Shown piece by piece: positions 23,025 to 33,978 of a stretch of 64,000 nucleotides of DNA. The stretch is from Alectoria sarmentosa. Its lineage: Eukaryota; Ascomycota; Lecanoromycetes; Lecanorales; Parmeliaceae. Position numbers and translations under genes: made by a program. The first letter of the stretch is position 1; each line of letters starts with the position of its first letter. The notes under the pieces are model-generated. The model did not search any database. It worked only from the letters and a program-made list of their open reading frames with translations, and was not told the origin of the DNA. Location: the NCBI GenBank assembly GCA_009733775.1, contig WOGZ01000006.1:124001-188000 (forward strand), in the 5' to 3' direction.

Positions 23025-24832
23025 TCAGTCCTTTAATTTTCCCCGAAGCTCATCAACGTCGCGTTGCAAGGCTGATAAACCGGCCATCACATCCTTGTTT
23101 TCGGCGCCAATGGAGCCTAGTGGTGTCATGGCAAGATGCGATGTTGATGAAGCACCAGAATCGCTTCTCAAACGTTCAGTGTAATATCCGCTGAGCCGTG
23201 AGGGCGTGTAGCTGCTCTGACTCGAACCCCTCCTTCTAGGCGGCGGCAGCGGCGGTGGTGGTGCCATGGAGTGGGATCCAGGGATGGACTGTGTCTGACT
23301 CGGTCGTTCTGCTAATGACACCGAGGGACTTCGATTGTGTGGTACTGGAGGTCGAGGTTTGGCAGATCGTGTACTGACATCAGTAGCGTTGGATTGATCA
23401 AACATTGGTTTGAAAGACGTGCCTGTAGACATCGATGACGATGAGTTTCCGCGGGCTAGACCTGCACGACGTGGTGGAGGTGGAGGGGGCGCTTTGGAAT
23501 TTGCGGTTGGAGGGGATTGAGACGGCGTTGATCGCTCGGGGCTACCCGCAAAAGTCTTCGCTCTCAACTGGTTATGTCTTCGTGGAACGGGAGGGGATGG
23601 TGGGCTGCGCTTTTGTGCTGTGGTGGTAGACGGTGCGTCTTCGGATTCAGAATACGAACCTCGCAAGTCATCATCCGTAGATTCGGTAGGGCTCTGGGTC
23701 GAGGGCTGGATACTTGGAGGCGGTGGTAGAGGTGGTAGCGGCTTGTCCACATTGCCGGGGGATCCTGGCACTGATCCATCTACTGGCGCCATTGCGCTCA
23801 TTGTAAAATCGGAGAAGGATAGCGTTGGATCTTCGAAAGATACCGTTTGAGGAGCGTTGGGTTTGACGAGTTTTCCATGCCGATGCCTGGGAGCAAATGG
23901 CTTGATCCTTTCAGAAGTGATTGTCATGCTCCCTACTAGCCGTTGCCGCTCGTCGTCTGACGGTATACTGTCGTGAGACGTCCGCGGTGACTCCTGAAGA
24001 GGGCCAGAAACCGGTTCAAAGATCGACTGGCGGGATATTGAGGACGCATCTGTGTTACTACTGCTGTCACCAACGTGGGCCGGGCTTTGAAAGCTGACTG
24101 GAGGTGGGACTGCCGCATTTGCTCCGGATACACTTTTTTCGCCAGTCAACAACAGCCTCTTGAAATCGTCTACATCATAGTGCGGTCGTGTAGTCTTGGA
24201 CTCCACTTCTACCGAACGCCCTTCGCTACTTGGGCTCGTAGGACCAGATGCGCTCTCTGTATCGAGAATGGCGAGCGTTTTCTGGAACGGGTTTACTGGC
24301 AAGGCACTTACCCCTCCAGCACTTGACAGTAAGTTGCCTGAATTGCTCAAGGTATTCTGCCGCGTACCCTCATCTTCCGTGTTGTTGCCTGCTCCGTCGG
24401 ATTCCGCGTCGAAAGGGTCTTCTGGCGATTCGTCTTGTATGCTTCGGGGAGAGAGCAAATCTGAAGGTGGAGGAGAGTGAAGGCTGGGCGGTGGAGAGAA
24501 GAATGTGTGTGGAATCGCATCCTCGCCGTCGGATGTGGCAGAATGTGGGGAGATGATTCGGACAGTCTTGCCAGTCTTGCCAGTCTTTGTCTTGGCTGGA
24601 CGTGGAAGGTCTAATGTGCATTAACAATTCCGTGATTAAGTGTAGTCTTTGAAGACGAATGGTTCCGTTTTGAACCGTTGAACTGACCTGTATCTATGTG
24701 TGGGATCCGAGGTTCCGGTCTGTCATCACTTCCAAAGGCATTCTGGACAGACCCAATTGGAGTCGGAGTTTGAGTGGGAACGTTGGAGCTCTGTTGGGCA
24801 ATTCTACGGCGGAAAGGGTTGGTGCCAGACAT
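23025..24832 (-). CDS. Proline-rich fungal protein with N-terminal NPFRRR motif
   Basis: Two exons read leftward, 24832..24688 and 24610..23025, give 576 aa; the 77-bp intron is phase 1 and rebuilds an Asp codon. The N-terminus MSGTNPFRRRIAQQ is a motif I associate with a family of filamentous-fungal proteins of unknown role. Most of the chain is disordered Ser/Pro/Asp-rich sequence. Polyproline runs (KPLPPLPPPPS, APPPPPPRR, APPPPLPPPRRR) could bind SH3, EVH1 or profilin-type partners. The last 30 residues (DVMAGLSALQRDVDELRGKLK) look like a short coiled coil. An adaptor in actin or membrane traffic is possible but unproven. Confidence 0.8.
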
Positions 24833-25348
24833 GACGACTCCTGACCCAAGTGGTCGTCATGAGGGCAATTGTTGTCAATTGTTATAAGCAAAGACGCGCT
24901 CCCTCAAACATGGTCCGCCGTGAGTCAGTACTTTAGTTCTGATACCTATCAGAGGCTCAGAGCTTACAATAGTAAGCAAATTAAGCTTTGCCTGTTGGCT
25001 TGCGTATCTTACCGTCTCTTGGCCTGGGCGGAGGTTTTAGGCTCCTGTTTGGCCGACCTCCAAGTACTCTCGTACTTTCTCACTCGACATAAACAATGAA
25101 CAATGTTCACGTTCCGTCCAATTTACACACTGACAACCATCTGCTAGACACAAATTAGAGGCGTTGAGTTAGTATGTATCGAGTGCTTACTATGATCAAG
25201 CTAATCGGGCTACAGTCTCACACTACCTCGCCAAAGCAGAAGATCTTAGGACATGTGAGATCACAAAGACAAGCCTATTGCGGTCTTGCTTTTTTTTTTT
25301 TAAAAACCCCTTGTCAAGCTCTTTCAAATCACGTGCCCGCTTCCACCG
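24833..25348. promoter_or_regulatory. Divergent intergenic region with a T12 tract
   Basis: About 515 bp between the divergent proline-rich and F-box-like genes. A run of 12 T at 25290-25301 lies about 50 bp before the plus-strand ATG; poly(dA:dT) tracts commonly exclude nucleosomes at fungal promoters. No other element recognised. Confidence 0.5.
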
Positions 25349-26314
25349 ATGCCTTTCCCGTTCCTTCAACTGGCTACGGAAACCCGTCTCCCAATATACA
25401 GGCTCCTTCTACCGTATTCTGAGTATGCTTTTGAAGCTCAGAAAGACGACTGTCCGGTCAGGTGGTACTTAGGCCAATACCCTTGTCCGAGTATCCTTTT
25501 GGTGAACCGCCAGATCCATCGAGAGGCTGCGGAGATATTGTATTCCAAGAACTTCTTTGCGATTTACGTCAGACATCCGCGGGATCCACGCCTGCCCATG
25601 AACGAAAGCCGAGTGGACCCGGAATCTTTCATGTTCGTTTCGTGGGCCAAATCTCCCGAGGCAAAGATGAACCGGGCTTGGGCGCATCCTCAAAATCCAA
25701 GGGTTCCTTGCTCTAGCTTGGGACGTCACCAGAGTTTTCATCATATCCGAAAGTTCCACATCAGTCTGCCATCGTTCGACGGTCTGTCTGGTGTCGACAT
25801 GTTCATGAAGAAAACGTCGTTCGCTGCGTTCAAAGGCGTCAATGCTTGGATCGAGAATTGTGCCAAAGAAGGAGGCTACCCTGATGCTGCCGAAAAGGAG
25901 CGGATGTCTATCGTGCGGCAATTCAAAGATCCAATCGACGAACTCGGAAGACTGTTACAAACTTCGGAACGAATCGATCAACTATACTTAAGCGTCCAAG
26001 CACCGAAGTTTCAAATCATGTTTTTTGAATATCTCCTTGAAGAATTGTTGAATGTCGTTGAAGTCGGTGGCGCATCTTGTTACTTTGCTCCGTCACTTTT
26101 GCACCCTCACACGCGAATGCTTTGGGGGAACCTTGATCATTCTCAGCTGAGGAGGTGGGAGGATCTTCTCCAAGTGAAGCCTAAAAAGCAAAGGGAAAAG
26201 TCTCGTCTACCACCAGAAGTATACGATATGTATCGGTTGCTCCAGGCAATTCGAACTTATCAGAACCTAGATTCGTTCCCGATGCCTGACTGGCTCTCTC
26301 CAATGCCAGCATAG
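25349..26314 (+). CDS. F-box-like fungal protein
   Basis: A single exon gives 321 aa from an ATG at 25349 (MPFPFLQLATETRLPIY). The N-terminus carries the pattern of fungal F-box-like proteins, a LATETRLPIYRLLLPYS helix pair, followed about 30 residues later by ILLVNRQIHREAAEILYSKN. The second motif is the usual partner of this domain in filamentous ascomycetes. The rest is a predicted mix of helices with no catalytic motif. Such proteins are numerous in these fungi and may recruit substrates to SCF ubiquitin ligases, but most are uncharacterised. The frame is intact. Confidence 0.75.
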   Translation: MPFPFLQLATETRLPIYRLLLPYSEYAFEAQKDDCPVRWYLGQYPCPSILLVNRQIHREAAEILYSKNFFAIYVRHPRDPRLPMNESRVDPESFMFVSWAKSPEAKMNRAWAHPQNPRVPCSSLGRHQSFHHIRKFHISLPSFDGLSGVDMFMKKTSFAAFKGVNAWIENCAKEGGYPDAAEKERMSIVRQFKDPIDELGRLLQTSERIDQLYLSVQAPKFQIMFFEYLLEELLNVVEVGGASCYFAPSLLHPHTRMLWGNLDHSQLRRWEDLLQVKPKKQREKSRLPPEVYDMYRLLQAIRTYQNLDSFPMPDWLSPMPA

Positions 26315-26581
26315 TCAATCGGGTTCCTTTCACTACTTTGGGCCAAAACTAATGGGATTCTGCCTACTAATTACCATTTAGACGCAGCATGTGTCCATAT
26401 TCCGCGCGCTTTCATGGCTCTTCTGATTGGCCACAACAACATTCTCTATATCACAGATCCCGAGTACGAGGTGGTAATTGCCCTCTTATCCACTGGCTTG
26501 CTTGAAAATTCGACCTGAAAGTTTTGGGGCTCACATGAACCGTTGAAAGGCCCACTGATGTATAATAGCCAGGCTAGCTTA
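26315..26581. other. Short convergent intergenic gap
   Basis: About 270 bp between the F-box-like gene and the ECO1 stop codon. It presumably holds both 3' UTRs; nothing else recognised. Confidence 0.5.
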
Positions 26582-28001
26582 CTATTCGTCATACACATGC
26601 CATCCTATCTCCGCTCCGAACCATCGTTTCGCCAACCTCCCTCCACTTTCCGTTGGTTGACTGAAGGCCACAAGATCCTTCGGCGCTTCAATTCCGTAAA
26701 AAAAATGGGTTCTTGCACAATCCAGCAGATCCACGGCCAAACCCTTTCCACGATATATTTTCGAAGTCCATATTCGAGAAATACCAAGCAGAGCGATATC
26801 AGCTGAGGTCGACACCGATATGGAAGAGCTCTTGGATATCGTTTTGACTTTATTGCCATCTTCTCCGGCCGCGCACCCATCGACCACTCCCAATGCGCTG
26901 CTGATTTTTTCAGCCAGACAGAAGCCAACGCACTTATCGTGCACCAGATAGAGAAACGCTTTGAAACGGTCCCCTCTTTTATCTACGCCTTCACTGCTGC
27001 CTTTCCGAGTCTCGATGATCTTTTGTTCGGGATTCAATGCGCCCCAGAGGTGTTCATCATCAATATCTGTGGCAGAAAGCTCAGCATTGACGACATCCAA
27101 CACTTTCCTGATCATATTTCTTGCTGCCATAGAGCTTCTCCGATCTATAGTTACGATCATCTCCCTTTCATCTCCTCCCGCCCTCTCCGACCGTACCCTT
27201 TTTACGCTGTCGTCCCTCACAAACGCCTTCCCAATGTCCACGCCGCCCACGTTCATGGCGCAAAATCTACTGTGCAACGCCGCGTCCTCTTTGATCGACG
27301 GAATATACTCCATTCCGCATGTTCGGCACGTTTTCCTTACTTCACCACCAAGATCGATCTGCATCTGCGTCAGGGGCTTCTTCGCCAGCCGCGGCAGTTT
27401 GCGAGCGTTAGGCGTGATGTCGGATAACGGTTCGCTCGCGGAACCCTCATCGAGAGCAGGGCGTTTGCGTTTGAGGAAAGAGAACGCAGGCTTTCGTGAG
27501 CCTGGTATAGGCGATGGAAGACGGGGCGGAGACGAAGGCGGAGATGAAGGCGCAGACGAGAGTTCTGAGTCATCCTGCAGCGCGTCTGAGGAGAACAAGG
27601 CGTTTTCTGCGGCTGGCGGACTCGAGTGTGTGGTGACAGAGGAAGCTGGCTCATCTCGGGAAGCACCTTTTCTGGTCTCGGTGGGTGCTTTGGCGGCGGC
27701 GGTCTCCTCGTCGAGGGTATGGTTTTCGGCCGGCTCCTCTGCGTACAGATGACTGTTGAGATTCTCTTCTATGACTGCGCCGGTTACATCCATTCTTATC
27801 TTCTTTCGGGGTCGCTCGGCATCACCGATGGTTTGGACACGCGCTCGTTGCCTAGAATAGGTCTTCACCGTGCCTCTAGTATGGAGAGTTAGCTTTCAAT
27901 AGACTTATATTCGTATGTAGTCATGTATAGTCATGCACCTCTTGAATGAGTTTGAGACCCCAAAAGCCATCGTTTATGGATTTCTGTTCGTTCAATTGCA
28001 T
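26582..28001 (-). CDS. ECO1: Sister-chromatid cohesion acetyltransferase Eco1
   Basis: The main exon, 27873..26582, encodes the whole conserved protein. It has a disordered Ser/Pro-rich N-terminus, then a zinc finger CRTCGMEYIPS...HSRFC followed by AMNVGGVDIGKAF, and a GNAT-like domain ending GISRIWTSKIYRGKGLA, LLDCAR and AFSQPTESGGRLAKRWFG. Eco1 acetylates Smc3 during S phase to lock cohesin. The frame opens with GTG (27868), so a first exon is needed. The best candidate is 28001..27959 (MQLNEQKSINDGFWG), joined over an 85-bp intron with a GCTAACT branch, giving 444 aa; its GTCTCA donor is weak, so the start is tentative. The finger is C2HC: a Cys stands where yeast and human Eco1 have the last His. 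Confidence 0.9.
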
Positions 28002-28694
28002 TTTTGAAGGAGATGAAAAGCAGGAGTGGCATCCAAATCGAAGCCTCGAAAGTTGTTTGCCTGGCGCGAACGACGCGCCTTAAAGCCGAAGTCACACCTT
28101 ACATCCGGGCGCTAAGAGATGGGGGTTTTTGAACACATTTTATCGTAGCCAAGCCTCGTAGGAAACATGTACGTGTACAGTAGCAATATTTATTTAATGC
28201 GGAGAAAACCTGGCCGGGCGAAGCGTGAGCGTTTCCTATTTGAATTGATTCGGCTTTCTACTTTCAACACTTCCACGATCCCATTCCACAGCCAAAGCTA
28301 GCTATGTACCCAGCCCTTGCAAGTATGTACGCCTGATGCACGAGCACCTCGGACGTCCTCGGGCCTCACACATTGCTGTGATTGGCCTTCAAGTCCGGGC
28401 GTATGCATGGTCATTATCAACACTATCACTTGTTCCACCAATTGGTCTTCATCATGTCGACGTTTTGCCCAGCTGCCTCTTCAATATCCCTCAACTCCGA
28501 TTATCCGACGCAATTCTCAAGTCTGTTTATGCACCGACTGAGTGCTTGTCGGCTATAATTTCTTCAATTCTAGCAATGTACTTGCCAGTACCGATAGCCC
28601 GACGCCTGCGGCTTTAACGGTCGAGGACAGGAATGTATCTGATATGATAGAGAAAAGATTTTGAAAAAGGCCGCGCTCGATTCCCCGGAGCAGC
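28002..28694. other. Intergenic region, nothing recognised
   Basis: About 690 bp upstream of ECO1. Short plus-strand frames (28317-28617) have no family features; no RNA gene or repeat seen. Confidence 0.5.
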
Positions 28695-29423
28695 ATGTGG
28701 TCGTTTCCCGTCTGTACGCTGACTTTCGTATTGGCTTTCATGAGGTGTCTCACTGCAATACTTGTGCCTGCTTCCCATTTGCAGCTTGATACAGAACTTT
28801 TGTTTGATCCCTTAGCGCTCGGACCCACCTCCGGCCACGACGATCAATCTATCACCACGAGTGGCAGTCTCAAGAGCGGAAATTGAGATCACGCTCGCTC
28901 TCAAGACCTAATGCCATTGAGAGAACAGACGTCTACCACGGTTTCAAAGCGCAGCGCAAACATCTCCAGTTACCTAAGGAACATATTTGGTCTAGAAGCT
29001 GGATACAGTCTTTCCTTCTCCGAACGCAGTCTCCTCACCGACCTCGCAACGACTGGCTTTAGGTTAGTCTGGGACTATATGGACATCACCTATGCATCAT
29101 ACATCGCCTTTCACCAAACAACTGAACTCTGGGCAAACATAACGGCTAACGCACGAGGTAAGTGGAAAGCCGAGAAAGAAGTGATGACCCTAGACATCTC
29201 CTATGGAGGCCTGAAATTAAGCATTGCCGGCTTGATTGACGCAATCTCTTGGGAACTTGTAGCAGAATTTGCAGCAGAAATGTTGATCCTATCTCGTATT
29301 GTTGTCTTTGGAGTATTCAGGCTGATGCTTTTTGCTCATTGGGAGGCCCTGATTATCACACTCGCGATTGCCATCCAAGTTCTTGGTGCTTTCAAGCCGC
29401 AGCAGCTGGTCACGGGGCTATAG
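28695..29423 (+). CDS. Uncertain secreted or membrane protein, with in-frame TGA or small intron
   Basis: The ATG at 28695 opens a frame with a signal-peptide-like start (MWSFPVCTLTFVLAFMRCL). It stops at TGA 28884-28886 and then reopens in the same frame to 29423. The second half has MPLREQTSTTVSKRSANISS, a soluble stretch and two hydrophobic segments (LSRIVVFGVFRLMLFA, EALIITLAIAIQVLGAF). Removing a 45-bp intron, 28861..28905, would skip the stop and keep frame (227 aa), but the GTGGCA donor is poor and no good branch site is visible. It may therefore be a decayed gene. I recognise no family. The GCDH gene ends at 29517 on the other strand, 94 bp from this frame's stop. Confidence 0.35.
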
Positions 29424-29516
29424 GCCTGGGTCTGGAAGCGGAGCTGGCAAGAGCGAGACAGATATGTTCTATGATGTCCGTACTATATACATGGAAATAC
29501 CTGAACAAGACTTTTC

Positions 29517-30945
29517 CTATACGAAGGCTTGGATACCAGTGATGGCTCTGCCTAAGATCAATGAATGGATATCGGACTGGCCCTCTAAAAAAGGTTAGCA
29601 AAGCAGTAAGAACTTGGGACTGGGAACCTTACCATAAGTCTGCGTCACAAAGAGATTGGCAACGTGTCTTCCAATGCCATACTCGTCACTGACTGCATTA
29701 CCGCCAAAGATTTCCTGTAACCTGTTACGAGGTCAGGTATAGTCAAGTGGAAGGTAAGAAGAGCCGGCAGACTCACGTCCTGGCATTAATCAAAGCACGG
29801 TCACAGTTCTGCCTCTTAATCATCGAAATCATTTCTGGGGCCAGTTTGCCCTCATCTTTTAAACGGCCAACCTGGGTTGCGGCTAAGATCCCATACGAAG
29901 CATCTGTGACGGCGTCGGAAAGCTTCTTCTGCACCAGTTGATACTTCGCGATAGGGTTGTTCTTGAATTGTCTCCGTTCCAAGGCATACGTCCTTGCCCT
30001 AGAAATGCAGTCTTCGAGAGCCCCCATCACGCCCCAAGCGATTCCGTATCGAGCCGAGTTGAGACAGCTGAAGGGACCTCTCAGACCCTCAACTTCTGGA
30101 AACATGTTTGCTTCGGGAACCGGACATTCATCCAACTGTATCATGCCGGTAATGGAGGCTCGGAGACCATTCTTGTTCTTCAAAGGCGGTGTCTCCAGCG
30201 TACCAGGCGGACATTGATCACGTTCAATTAGAAAGCCCCGTATCTTACCAGTGCTTTGTAGTTTGGCCCATACGAGCATGACTTCAGCTATTGGGGAATT
30301 CGTGATCCATGTTTTTGAGCCCGACAACGATAGGTATCCCTCCTTTGAGGGATGTGGCTTGGCAGTGGTCTCCATTGACCCGGGATCAGAGCCATGGTTT
30401 GGTTCTGTCAAACCAAAACAGCCCAATATCTTTCCCTTGGCCATTCCAGGCAGGAATCTGTCTTTTTGTTCTCTTGTCCCAAACTCATCTATGCCGCCCA
30501 TGACTAGCGAGCTTTGGACCGACATGCCTGAGCGGTACCCAGAGTCTACTCTTTCTACCTCTCTGGTGATGAGCCCTGAGGCAACGCTGCTGACGCCAGC
30601 ACAGTCGTAGCCCTTGATTGTTGCGCCGAGGAGCCCCAGCTCGCCCATCTCTTCTAGAATTGTTCGATCATAATGTTCGTCCCTGAAGGCGTCTAGGATA
30701 ATCCATCAGCCTACTTTTAGAGCTATGGGCAGCTGTTACTGCGTACCAAGGACCCGTGGAAGCATTCGCTCTTGACAATACGAATTCGCAGTCTCCTGGA
30801 TTGCCACTTCCTCTTCAGTGAAGAGAGAGGCGGAATCCAATGGATCCTCCCAATTGAGTGCTACAGGAGCGTGAGCATAACGTCTCGTAATTACTGAAGT
30901 CCTGGCAGCATTGACCAGCTGTTTTCGTAATGTGTGTCTGATCAT
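29517..30945 (-). CDS. Glutaryl-CoA dehydrogenase, mitochondrial
   Basis: Four exons read leftward, 30945..30747, 30692..29777, 29721..29633 and 29584..29517, give 423 aa. The basic start (MIRHTLRKQLVNAARTSVITRRYA) is a mitochondrial presequence. The acyl-CoA dehydrogenase fold shows GCFGLTEPNHGSDPGSM, KTWITNSPIAEVMLVWA and SARYGIAWGVMGALEDC, then EIFGGNAVSDEYGIGRH, QTYEGQSDIHSLILGRAI and the end TGIQAFV. YEGQ carries the catalytic Glu position of this subfamily. The FAD enzyme oxidises and decarboxylates glutaryl-CoA to crotonyl-CoA in lysine and tryptophan breakdown and passes electrons to ETF. The catalytic YE is split across intron 3. The last 68-nt exon overlaps unrelated plus-strand frames. 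Confidence 0.93.
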
Positions 30946-31359
30946 TGTGGATATGTGCGAAAGGTGACAGAATTGTAGCCAAGAAGAAAAAAAGAAAGCT
31001 CAATCTTAGGCGGTGTAGGAATTGATTATTGAACTTATCCATCTTCCAGACCGAGGCATGAGGTTAGCCGGGCAAGGGTCGCGACTGAAATCTGACTTGC
31101 ATCCACCATGTCGATTCCTGTAGGTACAAGATTGTTCTTGATGTTCTGAAGTACCTCATTGGAGCAGGATTGAAGCTCTCCTTTTGCTCCATTGCGACGG
31201 TAGTGAAGTGCTGCCGAGATGTAAAGCTGCTCAAAAATGCGACTAAGTTTTCTTCAAAACGCGTCAACGTCACCTCCTGACGCGAAGCCGTGTTCCACTT
31301 CCACTCTCTAGATTAATCTTCTTGCCCATGTACAAGACTCGCACAGGATAACTGCCATC
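30946..31359. promoter_or_regulatory. Divergent promoter between GCDH and FEN1
   Basis: The 414 bp between the start codons must serve both genes. It contains two close GACGCG copies (in AACGCGTCAAC and CTGACGCGAAG, about 31258-31283), which resemble the MluI cell-cycle box ACGCGT used by S-phase genes of yeast. That fits FEN1, but the match is short and the inference weak. Confidence 0.45.
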
Positions 31360-32710
31360 ATGGGTATCAAACGTAAGTATAATTCTAATATGGTGTGTGT
31401 GTAAATCTTTGTTAAAGTCTTTCAGAGCTCGCTTCGATTATTCACGAGCACGCCCCAGATGCCATTAAGCAGGGCGAAATAAAAAACCACTTCGGTAGGA
31501 AAGTTGCAATCGTAAGTTCGCACTCTTTGCAAAATCTGACGCGGAGATACTGAGATTGCCAGGATGCGTATGAAGACATCCCCCCCTTCTTCATCCTCAA
31601 CAACAATTGACACTTGATCGCAGTTCGATGAGCATCTACAGCTTCCTCATAGCGGTACGCTCAGAAGGCCAGCAACTCATGAACGAGAACGGCGAAACTA
31701 CATCACATCTCATGGGTATGTTCTATCGGACATTGCGCATCGTTGACAACGGCATCAAACCACTCTACGTCTTCGATGGCGCCCCACCAAAGCTCAAGTC
31801 GGGCGAATTAGCAAAGCGGTTCGCGAGGAAAACGGAAGCTACAGAGGCACATGAAGAAGCCAAAGAGACGGGAACGGCAGAAGAAGTTGAGAAGTTTTCC
31901 CGGCGCACTGTCAGAGTCACCCGAGAGCACAACGATGAGTGCAAAAGACTCCTCACACTCATGGGTGTCCCCTACATCGTTGCACCAACCGAGGCCGAAG
32001 CCCAATGCGCAGTACTAGCAAGGGCAGGCAAAGTCTATGCCGCCGCGTCGGAGGATATGGATACTCTTTGCTTCGACTCGCCGATCCTACTGCGTCACCT
32101 GACGTTCAGCGAACAACGCAAAGAACCCATCCTCGAGATCCACCTTGATCGTGTCCTTGCAGGCCTCGCCATGGACCGAAAGCAATTCGTCGATCTCTGT
32201 ATCCTTCTCGGTTGTGACTACGTCGATCCAGTCCCCAAAGTCGGTCCCTCCACCGCGCTTAATCTCATTCGTGAACATGGTACCCTGGAAAACGTCGTCG
32301 ACTTCATAAAGAATGATCCCAAAGGCAAGAAGTTCACCATCCCGGACGACTGGCCATTCGAAGACGCTCGCGATCTATTCTTCTCACCCAATGTACGCGC
32401 AGCTGACCACCCTGATTGCGATTTCAAATGGAACGCTCCAGACGTGGAGGGACTCGTCAAGTTCCTTGTGACGGAGAAAGGCTTCAGCGAAGACAGAGTA
32501 CGGAGCGCTGCGACGAAGCTGACAAAGAACTTGAAGACATCTCAACAGGCGCGCTTGGAGGGGTTCTTTAAGCCAGTACAGAAGACAGAGGAAGAGGTGG
32601 CTAGTCTGAAGAGGAAGAATGAGGAGAAGAGAGAGGCTACAAAGAAGAAGCAAAAGCTAGAAAAGAAGGAAAAAAAGGAGGCCAAGTCAAAGCCGCGAGG
32701 AACTGCTTGA
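31360..32710 (+). CDS. FEN1: Flap endonuclease 1 (FEN1/Rad27)
   Basis: Four exons, 31360..31372, 31426..31511, 31563..31567 and 31624..32710, give 396 aa, the family length. Exon 3 is only GATGC (5 nt), bounded by CCAG and GTATGA; it supplies Asp and most of Ala in VAIDASMSIYSFLIAV, where the Asp is a metal-binding active-site residue. Other hallmarks are VFDGAPPKLKSGEL, the acidic APTEAEAQC, ASEDMDTLCF, FVDLCILLGCDYVDPVPKVGP (helix-hairpin-helix) and the PCNA-binding QARLEGFF before a Lys-rich tail with nuclear localisation character. FEN1 removes 5' flaps in Okazaki-fragment processing and base excision repair. The 13-nt first exon encodes MGIK. Confidence 0.95.
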
Positions 32711-33304
32711 CGTTCGACTTTGCGAAGCTCCTTGAAAGATTTCGGCACTTTCACAATGCATGCGATATGAGGGAAGCGAGGCGCATGAAGGCGTCAAAAC
32801 TTATTGGAATTGCATCATGGCTTCGGCATAGATGATCCGCTTGTGGTGCGAAGATCAGCTTCTCGTAAATACATGCTCGGCTAGGCTAAACACAGCTCTC
32901 AGATATCACATCCAAGCTGCTTACAGGGCCAATACGTGCAGAGTGCAGACAAATCTATCTGAGAACTCGCTTTCAAAAAACCCCTGATCTGTCGCTAGAT
33001 TCCTTACCGACGAACAAATATTGCTTATGCGCAAAGGCCAAAGCGTGTTACGACATTTCCACTCCCTACAGATACGGTTTGACCTGTTTTTCGCTCCATT
33101 CAAAAATTTAGCTGTGTCTCCCGTACCCTTCTCTTCTTCTTCTATCCTCTGCACAACAAGTAGATCCTTGCGAAGTGGATGACCAAAACGCCCCCAAGGT
33201 ACGACTGGTTGTGCGAGATCTGGTCAGCCATTTGAATGGTACGCAAGCATCCCTGTTCACCTCAGAGAGCGTGGTCAGAGAGAACACTGTGGTAAGGTCT
33301 TACT
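32711..33304. other. Intergenic region downstream of FEN1
   Basis: About 590 bp. The plus-strand frame from 33175 lies antisense to the neighbouring pseudogene and is not called. Nothing else recognised. Confidence 0.45.
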
Positions 33305-33907
33305 GTATGCGCCATTTTTCGAAGCATTCGCTTCTGAAGAGAGCCTGGCGAAGAGCTCGGTGTAAGCGCCGTAGATTGGTTCATGCACAATATACCGCTT
33401 CCCACGGCATATTAGCCAAACCCTGAGACAGATCCTGGGGACTTTCCGTCAAACAATGACTTGCGAGGAGCATCCGCTGATACCAGGGCGAATTGCGGTG
33501 CAAATCATTTCTGATCGCACCAGGATTGAGGCTCTGTCCATGAAGATCAGCGTTACGTTCACTGCTGGTGATATCTGCGTGTGTGCTAATGGCACACCAG
33601 ACTGATGATGCGGTCGCTCTGCCTCTTGGCGAATTCGCTGGCATGGAGAATGTTGGCGGCTCTAGTGGTGCCATACTTGAAATAGGCACTATTCTCGACT
33701 TTCAGGTCAATGTTTTCCAGATCGACTCCACCTCTAGGGGAGAGATGTTCGGCCCTGTCGGAAGACACCTAATTGACGCGTACACTATGCTGACGCAGTC
33801 TTTGCGGTTTTGGCAAGGGGAGGGTAGAGCACCTTGGCAAAGAGAAAAGAAGCGACGTTATTGGTTCCTAGTTGTAAGTTATGATCTTGTTTCGCTGTAC
33901 TGCCTTG
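33305..33907 (-). pseudogene. Short-chain dehydrogenase/reductase (SDR) pseudogene fragment
   Basis: Read leftward from 33907, the minus strand resembles the middle and end of an SDR of the retinol-dehydrogenase-like fungal type. It runs QLGTNNVASFLFAKVLYPPLAKTA, a frame change with a TAG (33787-33785), SVRV, a second in-frame TAG (33771-33769) where relatives have Trp, then VSSDRAEHLSPRGGVD and YFKYGTTRAANILHA. An intact-looking 64-bp intron (33534-33597) leads to SLNPGAIRNDLHRNSPWYQRM. The C-terminal block IYGAYTELFARLSSEA survives in yet another frame near 33310-33385. The catalytic YxxxK has become YGTTR. The Rossmann N-terminus (TGxxxGIG) is not found, and a 26-base G run lies just beyond. 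It is therefore a decayed, truncated gene. Confidence 0.7.
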
Positions 33908-33978
33908 ATACAAGGCATTGCTATTTGACCTAGTGACCAATCACGAGGTCAAGGAGAGAAAGGAAGCCTCAGAAACGT

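Noticed and set aside
29368..29598. Plus-strand frames continuing the uncertain gene at 28695
   Set aside because: They are antisense to the last exons of glutaryl-CoA dehydrogenase, which fit perfectly.
31258..31283. MluI cell-cycle box upstream of FEN1 as a firm call
   Set aside because: Only partial ACGCG matches; too short to claim without expression data.
33175..33426. Plus-strand frame starting MDDQNAPKVR
   Set aside because: It is mostly antisense to the SDR pseudogene and has no family feature.
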